A DNA stretch of 64,000 nt from Ridgeia piscesae (Eukaryota; Annelida; Polychaeta; Sabellida; Siboglinidae), in contig JAODUO010000869.1 of NCBI GenBank assembly GCA_025642075.2, positions 182,501 through 246,500 of the forward strand, read 5' to 3'. Positions within the stretch are counted from its first letter, which is position 1; each line of letters starts with the position of its first letter. Of this stretch, positions 19,581 to 34,300 are shown piece after piece. The notes under the pieces were generated by a model that worked only from the letters and a program-made list of their open reading frames with translations, did not search any database and was not told the origin of the DNA. Made by a program: the position numbers and the translations under genes.

Positions 19581-21127
19581 GGGTAACCTGGGGCAAAACG
19601 GCCTCTGTGGGTAATACGGCCCCCCGTCTTATCAGCCAAACGAGTGAACACAAACTAACGTTGAATAGTGGAACAAGATGCTGCTACCTAGCGAATACTC
19701 TTACCGACCGTAAGGCCAAAAGCTATTAAAAGTAAGTTCACAAACCTTTTTTAAAGTTTTGCATACCCTGTGATCTAATAATCAATCTTCGGCCAAATAA
19801 ATGCTAACATGTCCACCTTGTGATGATAAGCCAGCGACTGGTACTAATGCACTTACATCTATACACGTTTTCAATGACTTTAATCGAAATGGGAGTGATA
19901 TTAAAGGATTACATGTGAAGGTGAAAAAGTCAGCACTGGTGTGTATGGACAGAATGGGACAAAACGGTCCCGGGGGCCGCCTTGCCCCGCCATGCAGTAC
20001 GAATATGGTATGTAAACGTAATAAAGCTGTGATGTATTTATAGCATATACAATAATTTAAGTAAAAAGTGAAAGAAAGTCGACGAAAGCAGCGATGAAGA
20101 AGATTGGCCGTGTTTGGTGTGCGGAGAACCATTCAGTTGCAGTCGGCCACGAGAAGTCTGGGTTCAATACCAAGAATGCAAGAATTGGGCTCACAGTGAG
20201 TGCACACCAGGGCTCCCGTATTTCGTGTGTCCCAACCGCGAGTCAGAGTGTGATTAGACAATAGAATATCTGCAAGCCATTCGTTAATACAATATGTTAA
20301 TTATTTTAAGGCTTGTGATGATGCAAATTCCAAAGCTGATGAGTGTTTTCAGTGACGAGTGTAATGATAATGCAGAATATTGCTTTTAATGACAACTGTA
20401 TTTTTTGACATATTGTAATTAATGATGAGTGCTTTCGATTGAAGATTAGGCTATTGTATCTGCCGCGAAGTATCTGCATGTCATTACTTTAGTATAATAT
20501 GTTCAACACTATAGTGATTTTAAGGCCTGTGATGATGCAGATGTCAAAGGTGATCGTAATGTCGAATAATACCGACAGGAGCTGATAGGTAGGAAACCGG
20601 GATGTCCAGGGTGTAAGACCAATAGAGCGGGAGAACTGTAGAAGTGCAACAAATATTATCAGTATTATGTGACCGTGTCGTATTGTCGAAGAAGCAATAG
20701 TAGACGGACACAACAATGATGAGTCTAATGTAATTCACGATGAGTGATGCGGAGTGGTGATTATTTCTGTTCACGATGAGTGATAATAATAGTAGTACTT
20801 AATGACGGTTTAAATAAATAATCGATAAAACACATTGTTTTATATCATTACAACGGTTAAACATAATTTTAGAGTAAATAGGCGAAGGGCCGTTTTACCC
20901 CAGGCGAGGGGCCGTTTTACACCAAGCATGGGGCAAAACGGTTTTGTTGGAGCACATTTGAAACTTGTTATAACTTACGTTTTGGTTATTCAATCGTTCA
21001 GAAACATGTGTCATACACAAAGTATGTATACCTCAACACTATTACTGCATAATTATGCATCGACAAGTTATGGATACAAAAATACACAACTTTTCCCTTA
21101 AGTGGGCCGGGCTGCCCCAGGTTACCT
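19581..21127 (+). mobile_element. Remnant of a pogo-like DNA transposon
   Basis: The ends are inverted repeats. The left end reads GGTAACCTGGGGCAAAACGG. The right end, read on the - strand, starts GGTAACCTGGGGCAGCCCGG. TA flanks both sides, compatible with a TA target duplication. The GGGGCAAAACGG motif recurs internally near 19957, 20880-20950 and elsewhere. The only protein remnant is the finger at 20078-20257. At about 1.55 kb it is too short for a full transposase, so it is an internally deleted or decayed copy. Confidence 0.6.
20078..20257 (+). pseudogene. C-terminal PHD-type zinc finger of a pogo-like transposase
   Basis: An open frame of 59 codons ends at TAG 20255-20257. It contains an acidic lead (DESSDEEDWPC) then C-x2-C, a basic/aromatic middle (WVQYQECKNWAH), S-E-C and F-V-C-P-N. 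This matches the acidic-plus-cysteine tail found at the C-terminus of many animal pogo/CENP-B-like transposases. Upstream is a TGA at 20069-20071 and no catalytic domain is left. One expected final cysteine position reads N-R-E instead of N-C-E, consistent with decay. Confidence 0.6.
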
Positions 21128-22447
<1,320 letters not shown>

Positions 22448-22744
22448 GTGCCTGTATGCGTGCCTGCGTGCCTGCGTGCGTGCGTGGTATACGAAGAGTA
22501 TATATACGCACGTTTATTTTAATGGGTTCTATTTACTGACAGCACCACACACTGAGAGAACACACTCACAGAGAGAACATGTCAGTGACAGAACAACTCA
22601 CAAATAGAAACCCTCACTCACAAAATCCCTTACTGGCAGAACCCCTCATTGCAGAAACCCTCACCTTCAGAACCCGTCATTCACATCATAACTATCATAT
22701 ACAGAACCCATCATTGACACATTCACAGTTTCAACCCCTCCCTC

Positions 22745-25700
22745 TACTCACAGCGTATCCAGTGTCCACCCCTCCCCCCTCAAAACGCATCCAGTATCTA
22801 CCCGTCCAGTGTCTAACCCTTCCCCCTACTCAGAACGTATCCAATGTCCACACCCTTACCCTCTCAGAGCGGATTCAATGTCTACCAATCCCCCCTCAGT
22901 GTGCATCCAATGTCTACCTATCCCTCTCTCAGAGTGCATCCAGTGTCTACCTATCCCTCTCTCAGTGTGCATCCAATGTCTACCTATCCCTCTCTCAGAG
23001 TGCATCCAATGTCTACCTATCCCTCTCTCAGAGTGCATCCAATGTCTACCTATCCCTCTCTCAGAGTGCATCCAATGTCTACCTATCCCTCTCTCAGTGT
23101 GCATCCAATGTCTACCTATCCCTCTCTCAGTGTGCATCCAATGTCTACCTATCCCTCTCTCAGTGTGCATCCAATGTCTACCTATCCCTCTCTCAGTGTG
23201 CATCCAATGTCTACCTATCCCTCTCTCAGTGTGCATCCAATGTCTACCTATCCCTCTCTCAGTGTGCATCCAATGTCTACCTATCCCTCTCTCAGTGTGC
23301 ATCCAATGTCTACCTATCCCTCTCTCAGTGTGCATCCAATGTCTACCTATCCCTCTCTCAGTGTGCATCCAATGTCTACCTATCCCTCTCTCAGAGTGCA
23401 TCCAATGTCTACCTATCCCTCTCTCAGTGTGCATCCAATGTCTACCTATCCCTCTCTCAGAGTGCATCCAATGTCTACCTATCCCTCTCTCAGTGTGCAT
23501 CCAATGTCTACCTATCCCTCTCTCAGTGTGCATCCAATGTCTACCTATCCCTCTCTCAGAGTGCATCCAATGTCTACCTATCCCTCTCTCAGAGTGCATC
23601 CAATGTCTACCTATCCCTCTCTCAGAGTGCATCCAATGTCTACCTATCCCTCTCTCAGAGTGCATCCAATGTCTACCTATCCCTCTCTCAGTGTGCATCC
23701 AATGTCTACCTATCCCTCTCTCAGAGTGCATCCAATGTCTACCTATCCCTCTCTCAGAGTGCATCCAATGTCTACCTATCCCTCTCTCAGAGTGCATCCA
23801 ATGTCTACCTATCCCTCTCTCAGTGTGCATCCAATGTCTACCTATCCCTCTCTCAGAGTGCATCCAATGTCTACCTATCCCTCTCTCAGTGTGCATCCAA
23901 TGTCTACCTATCCCTCTCTCAGAGTGCATCCAATGTCTACCTATCCCTCTCTCAGTGTGCATCCAATGTCTACCTATCCCTCTCTCAGAGTGCATCCAAT
24001 GTCTACCTATCCCTCTCTCAGTGTGCATCCAATGTCTACCTATCCCTCTCTCAGTGTGCATCCAATGTCTACCTATCCCTCTCTCAGAGTGCATCCAATG
24101 TCTACCTATCCCTCTCTCAGTGTGCATCCAATGTCTACCTATCCCTCTCTCAGAGTGCATCCAATGTCTACCTATCCCTCTCTCAGAGTGCATCCAATGT
24201 CTACCTATCCCTCTCTCAGTGTGCATCCAATGTCTACCTATCCCTCTCTCAGAGTGCATCCAATGTCTACCTATCCCTCTCTCAGTGTGCATCCAATGTC
24301 TACCTATCCCTCTCTCAGAGTGCATCCAATGTCTACCTATCCCTCTCTCAGGTGCATCCAATGTCTACCTATCCCTCTCTCGAGTGCATCCAATGTCTAC
24401 CTATCCCTCTCTCAGAGTGCATCCAATGTCTACCTATCCCTCTCTCAGAGTGCATCCAATGTCTACCTATCCCTCTCTCAGAGTGCATCCAATGTCTACC
24501 TATCCCTCTCTCAGTGTGCATCCAATGTCTACCTATCCCTCTCTCAGAGTGCATCCAATGTCTACCTATCCCTCTCTCAGGTGCATCCAATGTCTACCTA
24601 TCCCTCTCTCAGAGTGCATCCAATGTCTACCTATCCCTCTCTCAGTGTGCATCCAATGTCTACCTATCCCTCTCTCAGAGTGCATCCAATGTCTACCTAT
24701 CCCTCTCTCAGAGTGCATCCAATGTCTACCTATCCCTCTCTCAGTGTGCATCCAATGTCTACCTATCCCTCTCTCAGTGTGCATCCAATGTCTACCTATC
24801 CCTCTCTCAGTGTGCATCCAATGTCTACCTATCCCTCTCTCAGTGTGCATCCAATGTCTACCTATCCCTCTCTCAGTGTGCATCCAATGTCTACCTATCC
24901 CTCTCTCAGAGTGCATCCAATGTCTACCTATCCCTCTCTCAGTGTGCATCCAATGTCTACCTATCCCTCTCTCAGTGTGCATCCAATGTCTACCTATCCC
25001 TCTCTCAGTGTGCATCCAATGTCTACCTATCCCTCTCTCAGTGTGCATCCAATGTCTACCTATCCCTCTCTCAGTGTGCATCCAATGTCTACCTATCCCT
25101 CTCTCAGTGTGCATCCAATGTCTACCTATCCCTCTCTCAGTGTGCATCCAATGTCTACCTATCCCTCTCTCAGTGTGCATCCAATGTCTACCTATCCCTC
25201 TCTCAGTGTGCATCCAATGTCTACCTATCCCTCTCTCAGTGTGCATCCAATGTCTACCTATCCCTCTCTCAGTGTGCATCCAATGTCTACCTATCCCTCT
25301 CTCAGTGTGCATCCAATGTCTACCTATCCCTCTCTCAGAGTGCATCCAATGTCTACCTATCCCTCTCTCAGTGTGCATCCAATGTCTACCTATCCCTCTC
25401 TCAGTGTGCATCCAATGTCTACCTATCCCTCTCTCAGTGTGCATCCAATGTCTACCTATCCCTCTCTCAGTGTGCATCCAATGTCTACCTATCCCTCTCT
25501 CAGAGTGCATCCAATGTCTACCTATCCCTCTCTCAGTGTGCATCCAATGTCTACCTATCCCTCTCTCAGTGTGCATCCAATGTCTACCTATCCCTCTCTC
25601 AGAGTGCATCCAATGTCTACCTATCCCTCTCTCAGTGTGCATCCAATGTCTACCTATCCCTCTCTCAGTGTGCATCCAATGTCTACCTATCCCTCTCTCA

Positions 25701-28700
25701 GTGTGCATCCAATGTCTACCTATCCCTCTCTCAGAGTGCATCCAATGTCTACCTATCCCTCTCTCAGAGTGCATCCAATGTCTACCTATCCCTCTCTCAG
25801 AGTGCATCCAATGTCTACCTATCCCTCTCTCAGGTGCATCCAATGTCTACCTATCCCTCTCTCTGAGTGCATCCAATGTCTACCTATCCCTCTCTCTGAG
25901 TGCATCCAATGTCTACCTATCCCTCTCTCAGTGTGCATCCAATGTCTACCTATCCCTCTCTCGAGTGCATCCAATGTCTACCTATCCCTCTCTCAGAGTG
26001 CATCCAATGTCTACCTATCCCTCTCTCAGAGTGCATCCAATGTCTACCTATCCCTCTCTCAGAGTGCATCCAATGTCTACCTATCCCTCTCTCAGGTGCA
26101 TCCAATGTCTACCTATCCCTCTCTCGAGTGCATCCAATGTCTACCTATCCCTCTCTCGAGTGCATCCAATGTCTACCTATCCCTCTCTCTGAGTGCATCC
26201 AATGTCTACCTATCCCTCTCTCGAGTGCATCCAATGTCTACCTATCCCTCTCTCTGAGTGCATCCAATGTCTACCTATCCCTCTCTCAGTGTGCATCCAA
26301 TGTCTACCTATCCCTCTCTCAGTGTGCATCCAATGTCTACCTATCCCTCTCTCTGAGTGCATCCATGTCTACCTATCCCTCTCTCGGTGCATCCAATGTC
26401 TACCTATCCCTCTCTCTGAGTGCATCCAATGTCTACCTATCCCTCTCTCGAGTGCATCCAATGTCTACCTATCCCTCTCTCAGGTGCATCCATGTCTACC
26501 TATCCCTCTCTCAGTGTGCATCCAATGTCTACCTATCCCTCTCTCGGTGCATCCAATGTCTACCTATCCCTCTCTCGGTGCATCCAATGTCTACCTATCC
26601 CTCTCTCAGGTGCATCCATGTCTACCTATCCCTCTCTCTGAGTGCATCCATGTCTACCTCCCCTCTCGAGGATATTCTCCTTCCCTCCCAGATGCATCCA
26701 ATGTTACCTATTTTCCCCTCTCTGGTGCCCTTCTCCAACCCCCTCGTGTGCACCAATGGGTTTTATCCTTTTTCTAATTTTGCTCCAATGTCTAAACTAA
26801 TTTCCCCCTTTAGTTGCATCCATGAAAAAAAAAAAAAAAAAAAAAAAAAAGTGCATCCAATGTCTACCTATCCCTCTCTCAGTGTGCATCCAATGTCTAC
26901 CTATCCCTCTCTCAGTGTGCATCCAATGTCTACCTATCCCTCTCTCTGAGTGCATCCAATGTCTACCTATCCCTCTCTCGGTGCATCCAATGTCTACCTA
27001 TCCCTCTCTCAGTGTGCATCCAATGTCTACCTATCCCTCTCTCGAGTGCATCCAATGTCTACCTATCCCTCTCTCTGAGTGCATCCAATGTCTACCTATC
27101 CCTCTCTCAGTGTGCATCCAATGTCTACCTATCCCTCTCTCGAGTGCATCCAATGTCTACCTATCCCTCTCTCGGTGCATCCAATGTCTACCTATCCCTC
27201 TCTCAGTGTGCATCCAATGTCTACCTATCCCTCTCTCTGAGTGCATCCAATGTCTACCTATCCCTCTCTCAGTGTGCATCCAATGTCTACCTATCCCTCT
27301 CTCGAGTGCATCCAATGTCTACCTATCCCTCTCTCGAGTGCATCCAATGTCTACCTATCCCTCTCTCAGTGTGCATCCAATGTCTACCTATCCCTCTCTC
27401 AGAGTGCATCCAATGTCTACCTATCCCTCTCTCAGAGTGCATCCAATGTCTACCTATCCCTCTCTCAGTGTGCATCCAATGTCTACCTATCCCTCTCTCA
27501 GTGTGCATCCAATGTCTACCTATCCCTCTCTCGAGTGCATCCAATGTCTACCTATCCCTCTCTCAGGTGCATCCAATGTCTACCTATCCCTCTCTCGAGT
27601 GCATCCAATGTCTACCTATCCCTCTCTCTGAGTGCATCCAATGTCTACCTATCCCTCTCTCAGTGTGCATCCAATGTCTACCTATCCCTCTCTCAGGTGC
27701 ATCCAATGTCTACCTATCCCTCTCTCAGGTGCATCCAATGTCTACCTATCCCTCTCTCTGAGTGCATCCAATGTCTACCTATCCCTCTCTCTGAGTGCAT
27801 CCAATGTCTACCTATCCCTCTCTCTGAGTGCATCCAATGTCTACCTATCCCTCTCTCTGAGTGCATCCAATGTCTACCTATCCCTCTCTCAGTGTGCATC
27901 CAATGTCTACCTATCCCTCTCTCAGTGTGCATCCAATGTCTACCTATCCCTCTCTCTGAGTGCATCCAATGTCTACCTATCCCTCTCTCAGAGTGCATCC
28001 AATGTCTACCTATCCCTCTCTCAGTGTGCATCCAGTGTCTACCTATCCCTCTCTCAGAGTGCATCCAATGTCTACCTATCCCTCTCTCAGAGTGCATCCA
28101 ATGTCTACCTATCCCTCTCTCAGAGTGCATCCAATGTCTACCTATCCCTCTCTCAGAGTGCATCCAATGTCTACCTATCCCTCTCTCAGTGTGCATCCAA
28201 TGTCTACCTATCCCTCTCTCAGTGTGCATCCAATGTCTACCTATCCCTCTCTCAGTGTGCATCCAATGTCTACCTATCCCTCTCTCAGTGTGCATCCAAT
28301 GTCTACCTATCCCTCTCTCTGAGTGCATCCAATGTCTACCTATCCCTCTCTCAGTGTGCATCCAATGTCTACCTATCCCTCTCTCAGAGTGCATCCAATG
28401 TCTACCTATCCCTCTCTCAGTGTGCATCCAATGTCTACCTATCCCTCTCTCAGAGTGCATCCAATGTCTACCTATCCCTCTCTCAGTGTGCATCCAATGT
28501 CTACCTATCCCTCTCTCAGAGTGCATCCAATGTCTACCTATCCCTCTCTCTGAGTGCATCCAATGTCTACCTATCCCTCTCTCAGTGTGCATCCAATGTC
28601 TACCTATCCCTCTCTCAGAGTGCATCCAATGTCTACCTATCCCTCTCTCAGAGTGCATCCAATGTCTACCTATCCCTCTCTCTGAGTGCATCCAATGTCT

Positions 28701-29640
28701 ACCTATCCCTCTCTCTGAGTGCATCCAATGTCTACCTATCCCTCTCTCAGTGTGCATCCAATGTCTACCTATCCCTCTCTCAGAGTGCATCCAATGTCTA
28801 CCTATCCCTCTCTCAGAGTGCATCCAATGTCTACCTATCCCTCTCTCAGTGTGCATCCAATGTCTACCTATCCCTCTCTCAGAGTGCATCCAATGTCTAC
28901 CTATCCCTCTCTCTGAGTGCATCCAATGTCTACCTATCCCTCTCTCAGTGTGCATCCAATGTCTACCTATCCCTCTCTCTGAGTGCATCCAATGTCTACC
29001 TATCCCTCTCTCAGTGTGCATCCAATGTCTACCTATCCCTCTCTCGGTGCATCCAATGTCTACCTATCCCTCTCTCTGAGTGCATCCAATGTCTACCTAT
29101 CCCTCTCTCGGTGCATCCAATGTCTACCTATCCCTCTCTCTGAGTGCATCCAATGTCTACCTATCCCTCTCTCAGAGTGCATCCAATGTCTACCTATCCC
29201 TCTCTCAGAGTGCATCCAATGTCTACCTATCCCTCTCTCAGTGTGCATCCAATGTCTACCTATCCCTCTCTCAGAGTGCATCCAATGTCTACCTATCCCT
29301 CTCTCTGAGTGCATCCAATGTCTACCTATCCCTCTCTCTGAGTGCATCCAATGTCTACCTATCCCTCTCTCTGAGTGCATCCAATGTCTACCTATCCCTC
29401 TCTCAGAGTGCATCCAATGTCTACCTATCCCTCTCTCAGTGTGCATCCAATGTCTACCTATCCCTCTCTCAGTGTGCATCCAATGTCTACCTATCCCTCT
29501 CTCTGAGTGCATCCAATGTCTACCTATCCCTCTCTCTGAGTGCATCCAGTGTCTACCTATCCCTCTCTCTGAGTGCATCCAGTGTCTACCCCTCCCCCTC
29601 TCAGAGCGGATATCTACTCCTCTCCCTCCCAGAATGCATC
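22745..29640. repeat. 33 bp minisatellite, roughly 200 copies
   Basis: The core TGCATCCAATGTCTACCTAT followed by CCCTCTCTCAG and a short variable link. Link variants are CAGAG, CAGTG and CTGAG (33 bp units) and the shortened CGAG, CGG and CAGG (31-32 bp). The left part is mostly CAGTG/CAGAG; shortened links cluster at about 24350-24600, 25840-27740 and 29040-29110. It begins gradually from degenerate copies after 22560 and ends in degenerate copies at about 29580-29640. A non-matching patch with a run of about 28 A lies at 26660-26850. Because 33 is divisible by three and the unit lacks stops in several frames, frames over 1,000 codons appear. They shift register at every short link and are not genes. 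Confidence 0.97.
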
Positions 29641-31088
29641 CAATATGTGTAATAACCGTTCATTTTGCACTCGATGAGGAACTCGTGGGCTGTGCGGGCC
29701 TTCCTTCCAAGACGAACACCGCAATGAGCGGTGCTGCCACCAAGTGGAGTTAGTATAAACCTTTTCTACGTAATTATGTTGTCTCGCTACATGCTGCGTC
29801 AAAGATGCAATTAAATTTCCGTGCATTGTTTAGATTATGGCAGATTACCACTGAGAAATCTAAAATTTCTAAATAATCAAGTAATAGAAAGTCTGACCAA
29901 ATTTCACTTCCCGAATACATAACCATTTATTCACCAGACGGCGCCACTGACGTCCTCCTTACGCTACCTTTCTTATGCACTAGAGGGTGTCACTCAAAGG
30001 CTGCCAGCAATTTGGTTCTACAATCTACACCACTGGTCACTTGAGTCTTGTCGAAAACTCAGCTTTCCAAACATACCTTTATGGGTCTGTTTTACAGAAG
30101 CCACAATAAAAGGGAAATTATGCTTTATTTATACAGTAAATATAATTATCAGTATTTTAGTGCTTGTTAGTTCATAAAACACGTATACACATGTCACTAC
30201 ACAACCTGTGTGGAGCACATTTAATGTGCATTGCATGTTTTATTTATGGTCTTCGTTTATTTATTACAACTCACTATATCAGAATACAGCTGGCAATTTA
30301 ATAGGTTCTTCTCATATTTCTATCACACAAAATGAATGTCAGCAAGTCTTCCAGGTGCCACTCTATACTACACACATCAAAAATTCACACTAAGCTGACA
30401 TGATCAGTATTCATACGCAGAACCGACATGATCACCGTCCAACATTGCATGTCTCCTTTCAGAGTTTATGTATCGCACTTACACACTCATTTTACAATGC
30501 CTCTAGTATTTCACGACTTATAAATGCACATATCTGTATCACTTGGCACATGCTTCCTGAAAGAAACAGTGAACCATACAGTCCACCTGAAGTGTATTTT
30601 AGTGTTGCATCCACAACGGGAATTTGATCCATAACGATCCAAGTGTCAACTGCGCTGTTGCAGCCGTGGGATCTGTCATTTTGACCAGTTTTCTCTGGGC
30701 AAGACATTATGAGAGGATGTCACAGAGCTGGATGAACCCAACCCTGTGTTATGTCATTGCATGCATTTCATTCACACACAATTTATAGATCAAGGGGAGA
30801 TTTAGAGACAAAGCGGTCAACTCGCTAGCAATGCAGCAGTTTTCCCAGTGCCAAGTTGACTGTAGGACTCGTGAGATCTTCACAGTTCAGACAAACATAT
30901 ACCACAAATACAGTTTGGTTTTCGGGTCAGAGCATCTCATAAATGACAATTGGTTTTATGTGTTCAGGAATTCCAGTGCCACATAACCACTTTTCCATGC
31001 TGTCATACATGGTGATCTAACGTCCACTAGAGTGTCCATAGTCAAGACCACAGATATCATCCACTGTCTGGTGCAATCATTCAAGTGG
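29641..31088. other. 3' flank of SAAL1, no further gene seen
   Basis: AT-rich unique sequence downstream of the SAAL1 stop codon. The first AATAAA hexamers on the transcribed (-) strand that I found are at 30256-30265 and 30239-30244, about 0.8 kb after the stop; they are only candidate polyadenylation signals. Small open frames here have no recognisable product. Confidence 0.4.
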
Positions 31089-31361
31089 TCATCCTCTGGC
31101 AATTGTTTCATCGACAATTCTCCACAACCGGTCAAGATGGTATTTGGCCGCGAGATCTGTAAGTAGGGTGACAACATTGTGACTGTGGTCACTGGCTGAC
31201 TGCAGCGAGTGGACAAGACATGTCAGTCTTACATGTGGACACATGGAATCCAGATATTCCAGTGTTTCAGGAATGGGGTGTCTATGTGATGTGTCACACA
31301 CGTCACCATTCTGAGTCCTGTTTCCGTCAAGTTGTGGATTTGTGTCAGTTGATTGTGCGTC
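31089..31361 (-). CDS. SAAL1: SAAL1 exon 11 (C-terminus, stop)
   Basis: Residues 496-585; acceptor TTGGTTTCAG in phase 0 and TGA at 31089-31091. A polar linker (DAQSTDTNPQLDGNR) is followed by helical sequence (LTCLVHSLQSASDHSHNVVT, LAAKYHLDRLWRIVDE). The position and helical character fit the SAAL1 C-terminus, but sequence identity is low, so this exon is less certain than the others. Confidence 0.72.
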   Translation of the reverse strand, partial: DAQSTDTNPQLDGNRTQNGDVCDTSHRHPIPETLEYLDSMCPHVRLTCLVHSLQSASDHSHNVVTLLTDLAAKYHLDRLWRIVDETIARG

Positions 31362-34300
31362 CTGAAACCAATGGTGCCAGTGTTGATTAGACACAATCCC
31401 AATTAACACTAACAGAGAGAGCTCCTTAGTCCACACAGCATCAGGTATACAGAATATGGCAAATCAAACTACAATGTTCTTTTGTACTAAGAGAATCATG
31501 GCATTCAGTGGGACCCATGTGGGAGTGCATTATAATAGATAGCAATGTGTGTACATATCGTTGCAACAGCAGCTGTAAAAACTGCCAAAACAGGAATGGC
31601 CTTAATGGTCTATTCAAAATTGTTTATCTATTAGCAAACATTTTCATCCACTGAAATTTTTATTTTTATGAAATTATAAAATGAATGTTTACAGTTACAT
31701 TGCCATTAGTCCCAGAATGCAACGGTGTATAACAATGTAAGAAGTGCACACCTGAGACAGAACAGACACCATCTCCACGAGGAGATTGCGGACGACTTCC
31801 CTCAGCATCTCCTTCATCCCCTCCTCTCCCGTTTCCTCTTCCCGACTCTCATCTTCCCCAATCCGCTCCTTTTCCTCCTTGTCCCTTGCACAGGCATCTC
31901 CCCTTCCTTCTCCATCACCCTCTCCCTTCCTTTCTCCCTCTCCCACTTGTTCTCCTTCCTTCGAGGTTGAGGAGGGACAGTCCTCATCGTGCCTGGGGGC
32001 AGTTGGGGAAGGGATTAGGGTGGATGCTTTGCGTGACCTACGCCGCCGATGTGTGGCGCTGTAGCGGGCGGTGCTGTGGTGCTGCTTTTGGGTGAGCACC
32101 TCAAGTATCTTCAGGGAACACCGCATCAGCTGGAAGTCTGCAAATACAGTAGTCTTAGTCTGTGTGGTGATGGTGGAGCTCATGGTGGTGGTGGTTGTGA
32201 TGGTAGTGATGGTGACGGTGGTGGTAATAGTGGTAGTGGTGGTGTCAGTGTTGTTGAAGGTGGTGTGAGTGGCAGTGGTGGTGTCAGTGTTGTTGAAGGT
32301 GGTGTGAGTGGTAGTGGTGGTGTCAGTGTTGTTGAAGGTGGTGTGAGAGGTAGTGGTGGTGTCAGTGTTGTTGAAGGTGGTGTGAGTGGTAGTGGTGGTG
32401 TCAGTGTTGTTGAAGGTGGTGTGAGAGGTAGTGGTGGTGTCAGTGTTGTTGAAGGTGGTGTGAGAGGTAGTGGTGGTGTCAGTGTTGTTGAAGGTGGTGT
32501 GAGAGGCAGTGGTGGTGTCAGTGTTGTTGAAGGTGGTGTGAGTGGCAGTGGTGGTGTCAGTGTTGTTGAAGGTGGTGTGAGTGGTAGTGGTGGTGTCAGT
32601 GTTGTTGAAGGTGGTGTGAGAGGTAGTGGTGGTGTCAGTGTTGTTGAAGGTGGTGTGAGAGGTAGTGGTGGTGTCAGTGTTGTTGAAGGTGGTGTGAGTG
32701 GTAGTGGTGGTGTCAGTGTTGTTGAAGGTGGTGTGAGTGGTAGTGGTGGTGTCAGTGTTGTTGAAGGTGGTGTGAGAGGTAGTGGTGGTGTCAGTGTTGT
32801 TGAAGGTGGTGTGAGAGGTAGTGGTGGTGTCAGTGTTGTTGAAGGTGGTGTGAGAGGTAGTGGTGGTGTCAGTGTTGTTGAAGGTGGTGTGAGAGGTAGT
32901 GGTGGTGTCAGTGTTGTTGAAGGTGGTGTGAGTGGTAGTGGTGGTGTCAGTGTTGTTGAAGGTGGTGTGAGTGGTAGTGGTGGTGTCAGTGTTGTTGAAG
33001 GTGGTGTGAGAGGTAGTGGTGGTGTCAGTGTTGTTGAAGGTGGTGTGAGTGGTAGTGGTGGTGTCAGTGTTGTTGAAGGTGGTGTGAGTGGTAGTGGTGG
33101 TGTCAGTGTTGTTGAAGGTGGTGTGAGTGGTAGTGGTGGTGTCAGTGTTGTTGAAGGTGGTAATAGTGGTAGTGGTGGTGTCAGTGTTGTTGAAGGTGGT
33201 GTGAGAGGTAGTGGTGGTGTCAGTGTTGTTGAAGGTGGTGTGAGAGGTAGTGGTGGTGTCAGTGTTGTTGAAGGTGGTGTGAGTGGTAGTGGTGGTGTCA
33301 GTGTTGTTGAAGGTGGTAATAGTGGTAGTGGTGGTGTCAGTGTTGTTGAAGGTGGTGTGAGAGGTAGTGGTGGTGTCAGTGTTGTTGAAGGTGGTGTGAG
33401 TGGTAGTGGTGGTGTCAGTGTTGTTGAAGGTGGTGTGAGTGGTAGTGGTGGTGTCAGTGTTGTTGAAGGTGGTGTGAGTGGTAGTGGTGGTGTCAGTGTT
33501 GTTGAAGGTGGTGTGAGTGGTAGTGGTGGTGTCAGTGTTGTTGAAGGTGGTGTGAGAGGTAGTGGTGGTGTCAGTGTTGTTGAAGGTGGTGTGAGAGGTA
33601 GTGGTGGTGTCAGTGTTGTTGAAGGTGGTGTGAGTGGTAGTGGTGGTGTCAGTGTTGTTGAAGGTGGTGTGAGTGGTAGTGGTGGTGTCAGTGTTGTTGA
33701 AGGTGGTGTGAGAGGTAGTGGTGGTGTCAGTGTTGTTGAAGGTGGTGTGAGAGGTAGTGGTGGTGTCAGTGTTGTTGAAGGTGGTGTGAGAGGTAGTGGT
33801 GGTGTCAGTGTTGTTGAAGGTGGTGTGAGTGGTAGTGGTGGTGTCAGTGTTGTTGAAGGTGGTGTGAAAGGTAGTGGTGGTGTCAGTGTTGTTGAAGGTG
33901 GTGTGAGAGGTAGTGGTGGTGTCAGTGTTGTTGAAGGTGGTGTGAGAGGTAGTGGTGGTGTCAGGTTGTTGAAGGTTTGAAGGTGTGTGGTTCATTTTGA
34001 AAGGGGTGTAGAGGTAGTGGGGGTGTCAGTGTTGTTGAAGGTGGTAATACTGAGTAGTGGTGGTGTCAGTGTTGTTGAAGGTGGTGTGATTGAGTAGTGG
34101 TGGTGTCAGTGTTGTTGAAGGTGGTTGAGTGGTAGTGGTGGTGTCAGTGTTGTTGAAGGTGGTAATACTGAGTAGTGGTGGTGTCAGTGTTGTTGAAGGT
34201 GGTGTGATTGAGTAGTGGTGGTGTCAGTGTTGTTGAAGGTGGTGTGAGAGGTAGTGGTGGTGTCAGTGTTGTTGAAGGTGGTGTGAGAGTGTGGTGGTGT

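Noticed and set aside
22579..29143. Open frames of 500-1,137 codons in the 33 bp array
   Set aside because: They are translations of a stop-free 33 bp unit, exist in several frames at once and change register at each shortened link. No splice, start or domain evidence.
31695..33995. 766-codon Thr-rich frame on the - strand
   Set aside because: It is the intronic 39 bp array read through into SAAL1 exon 10. Only the last part (31752-32137) is coding, after the acceptor at 32138-32140.
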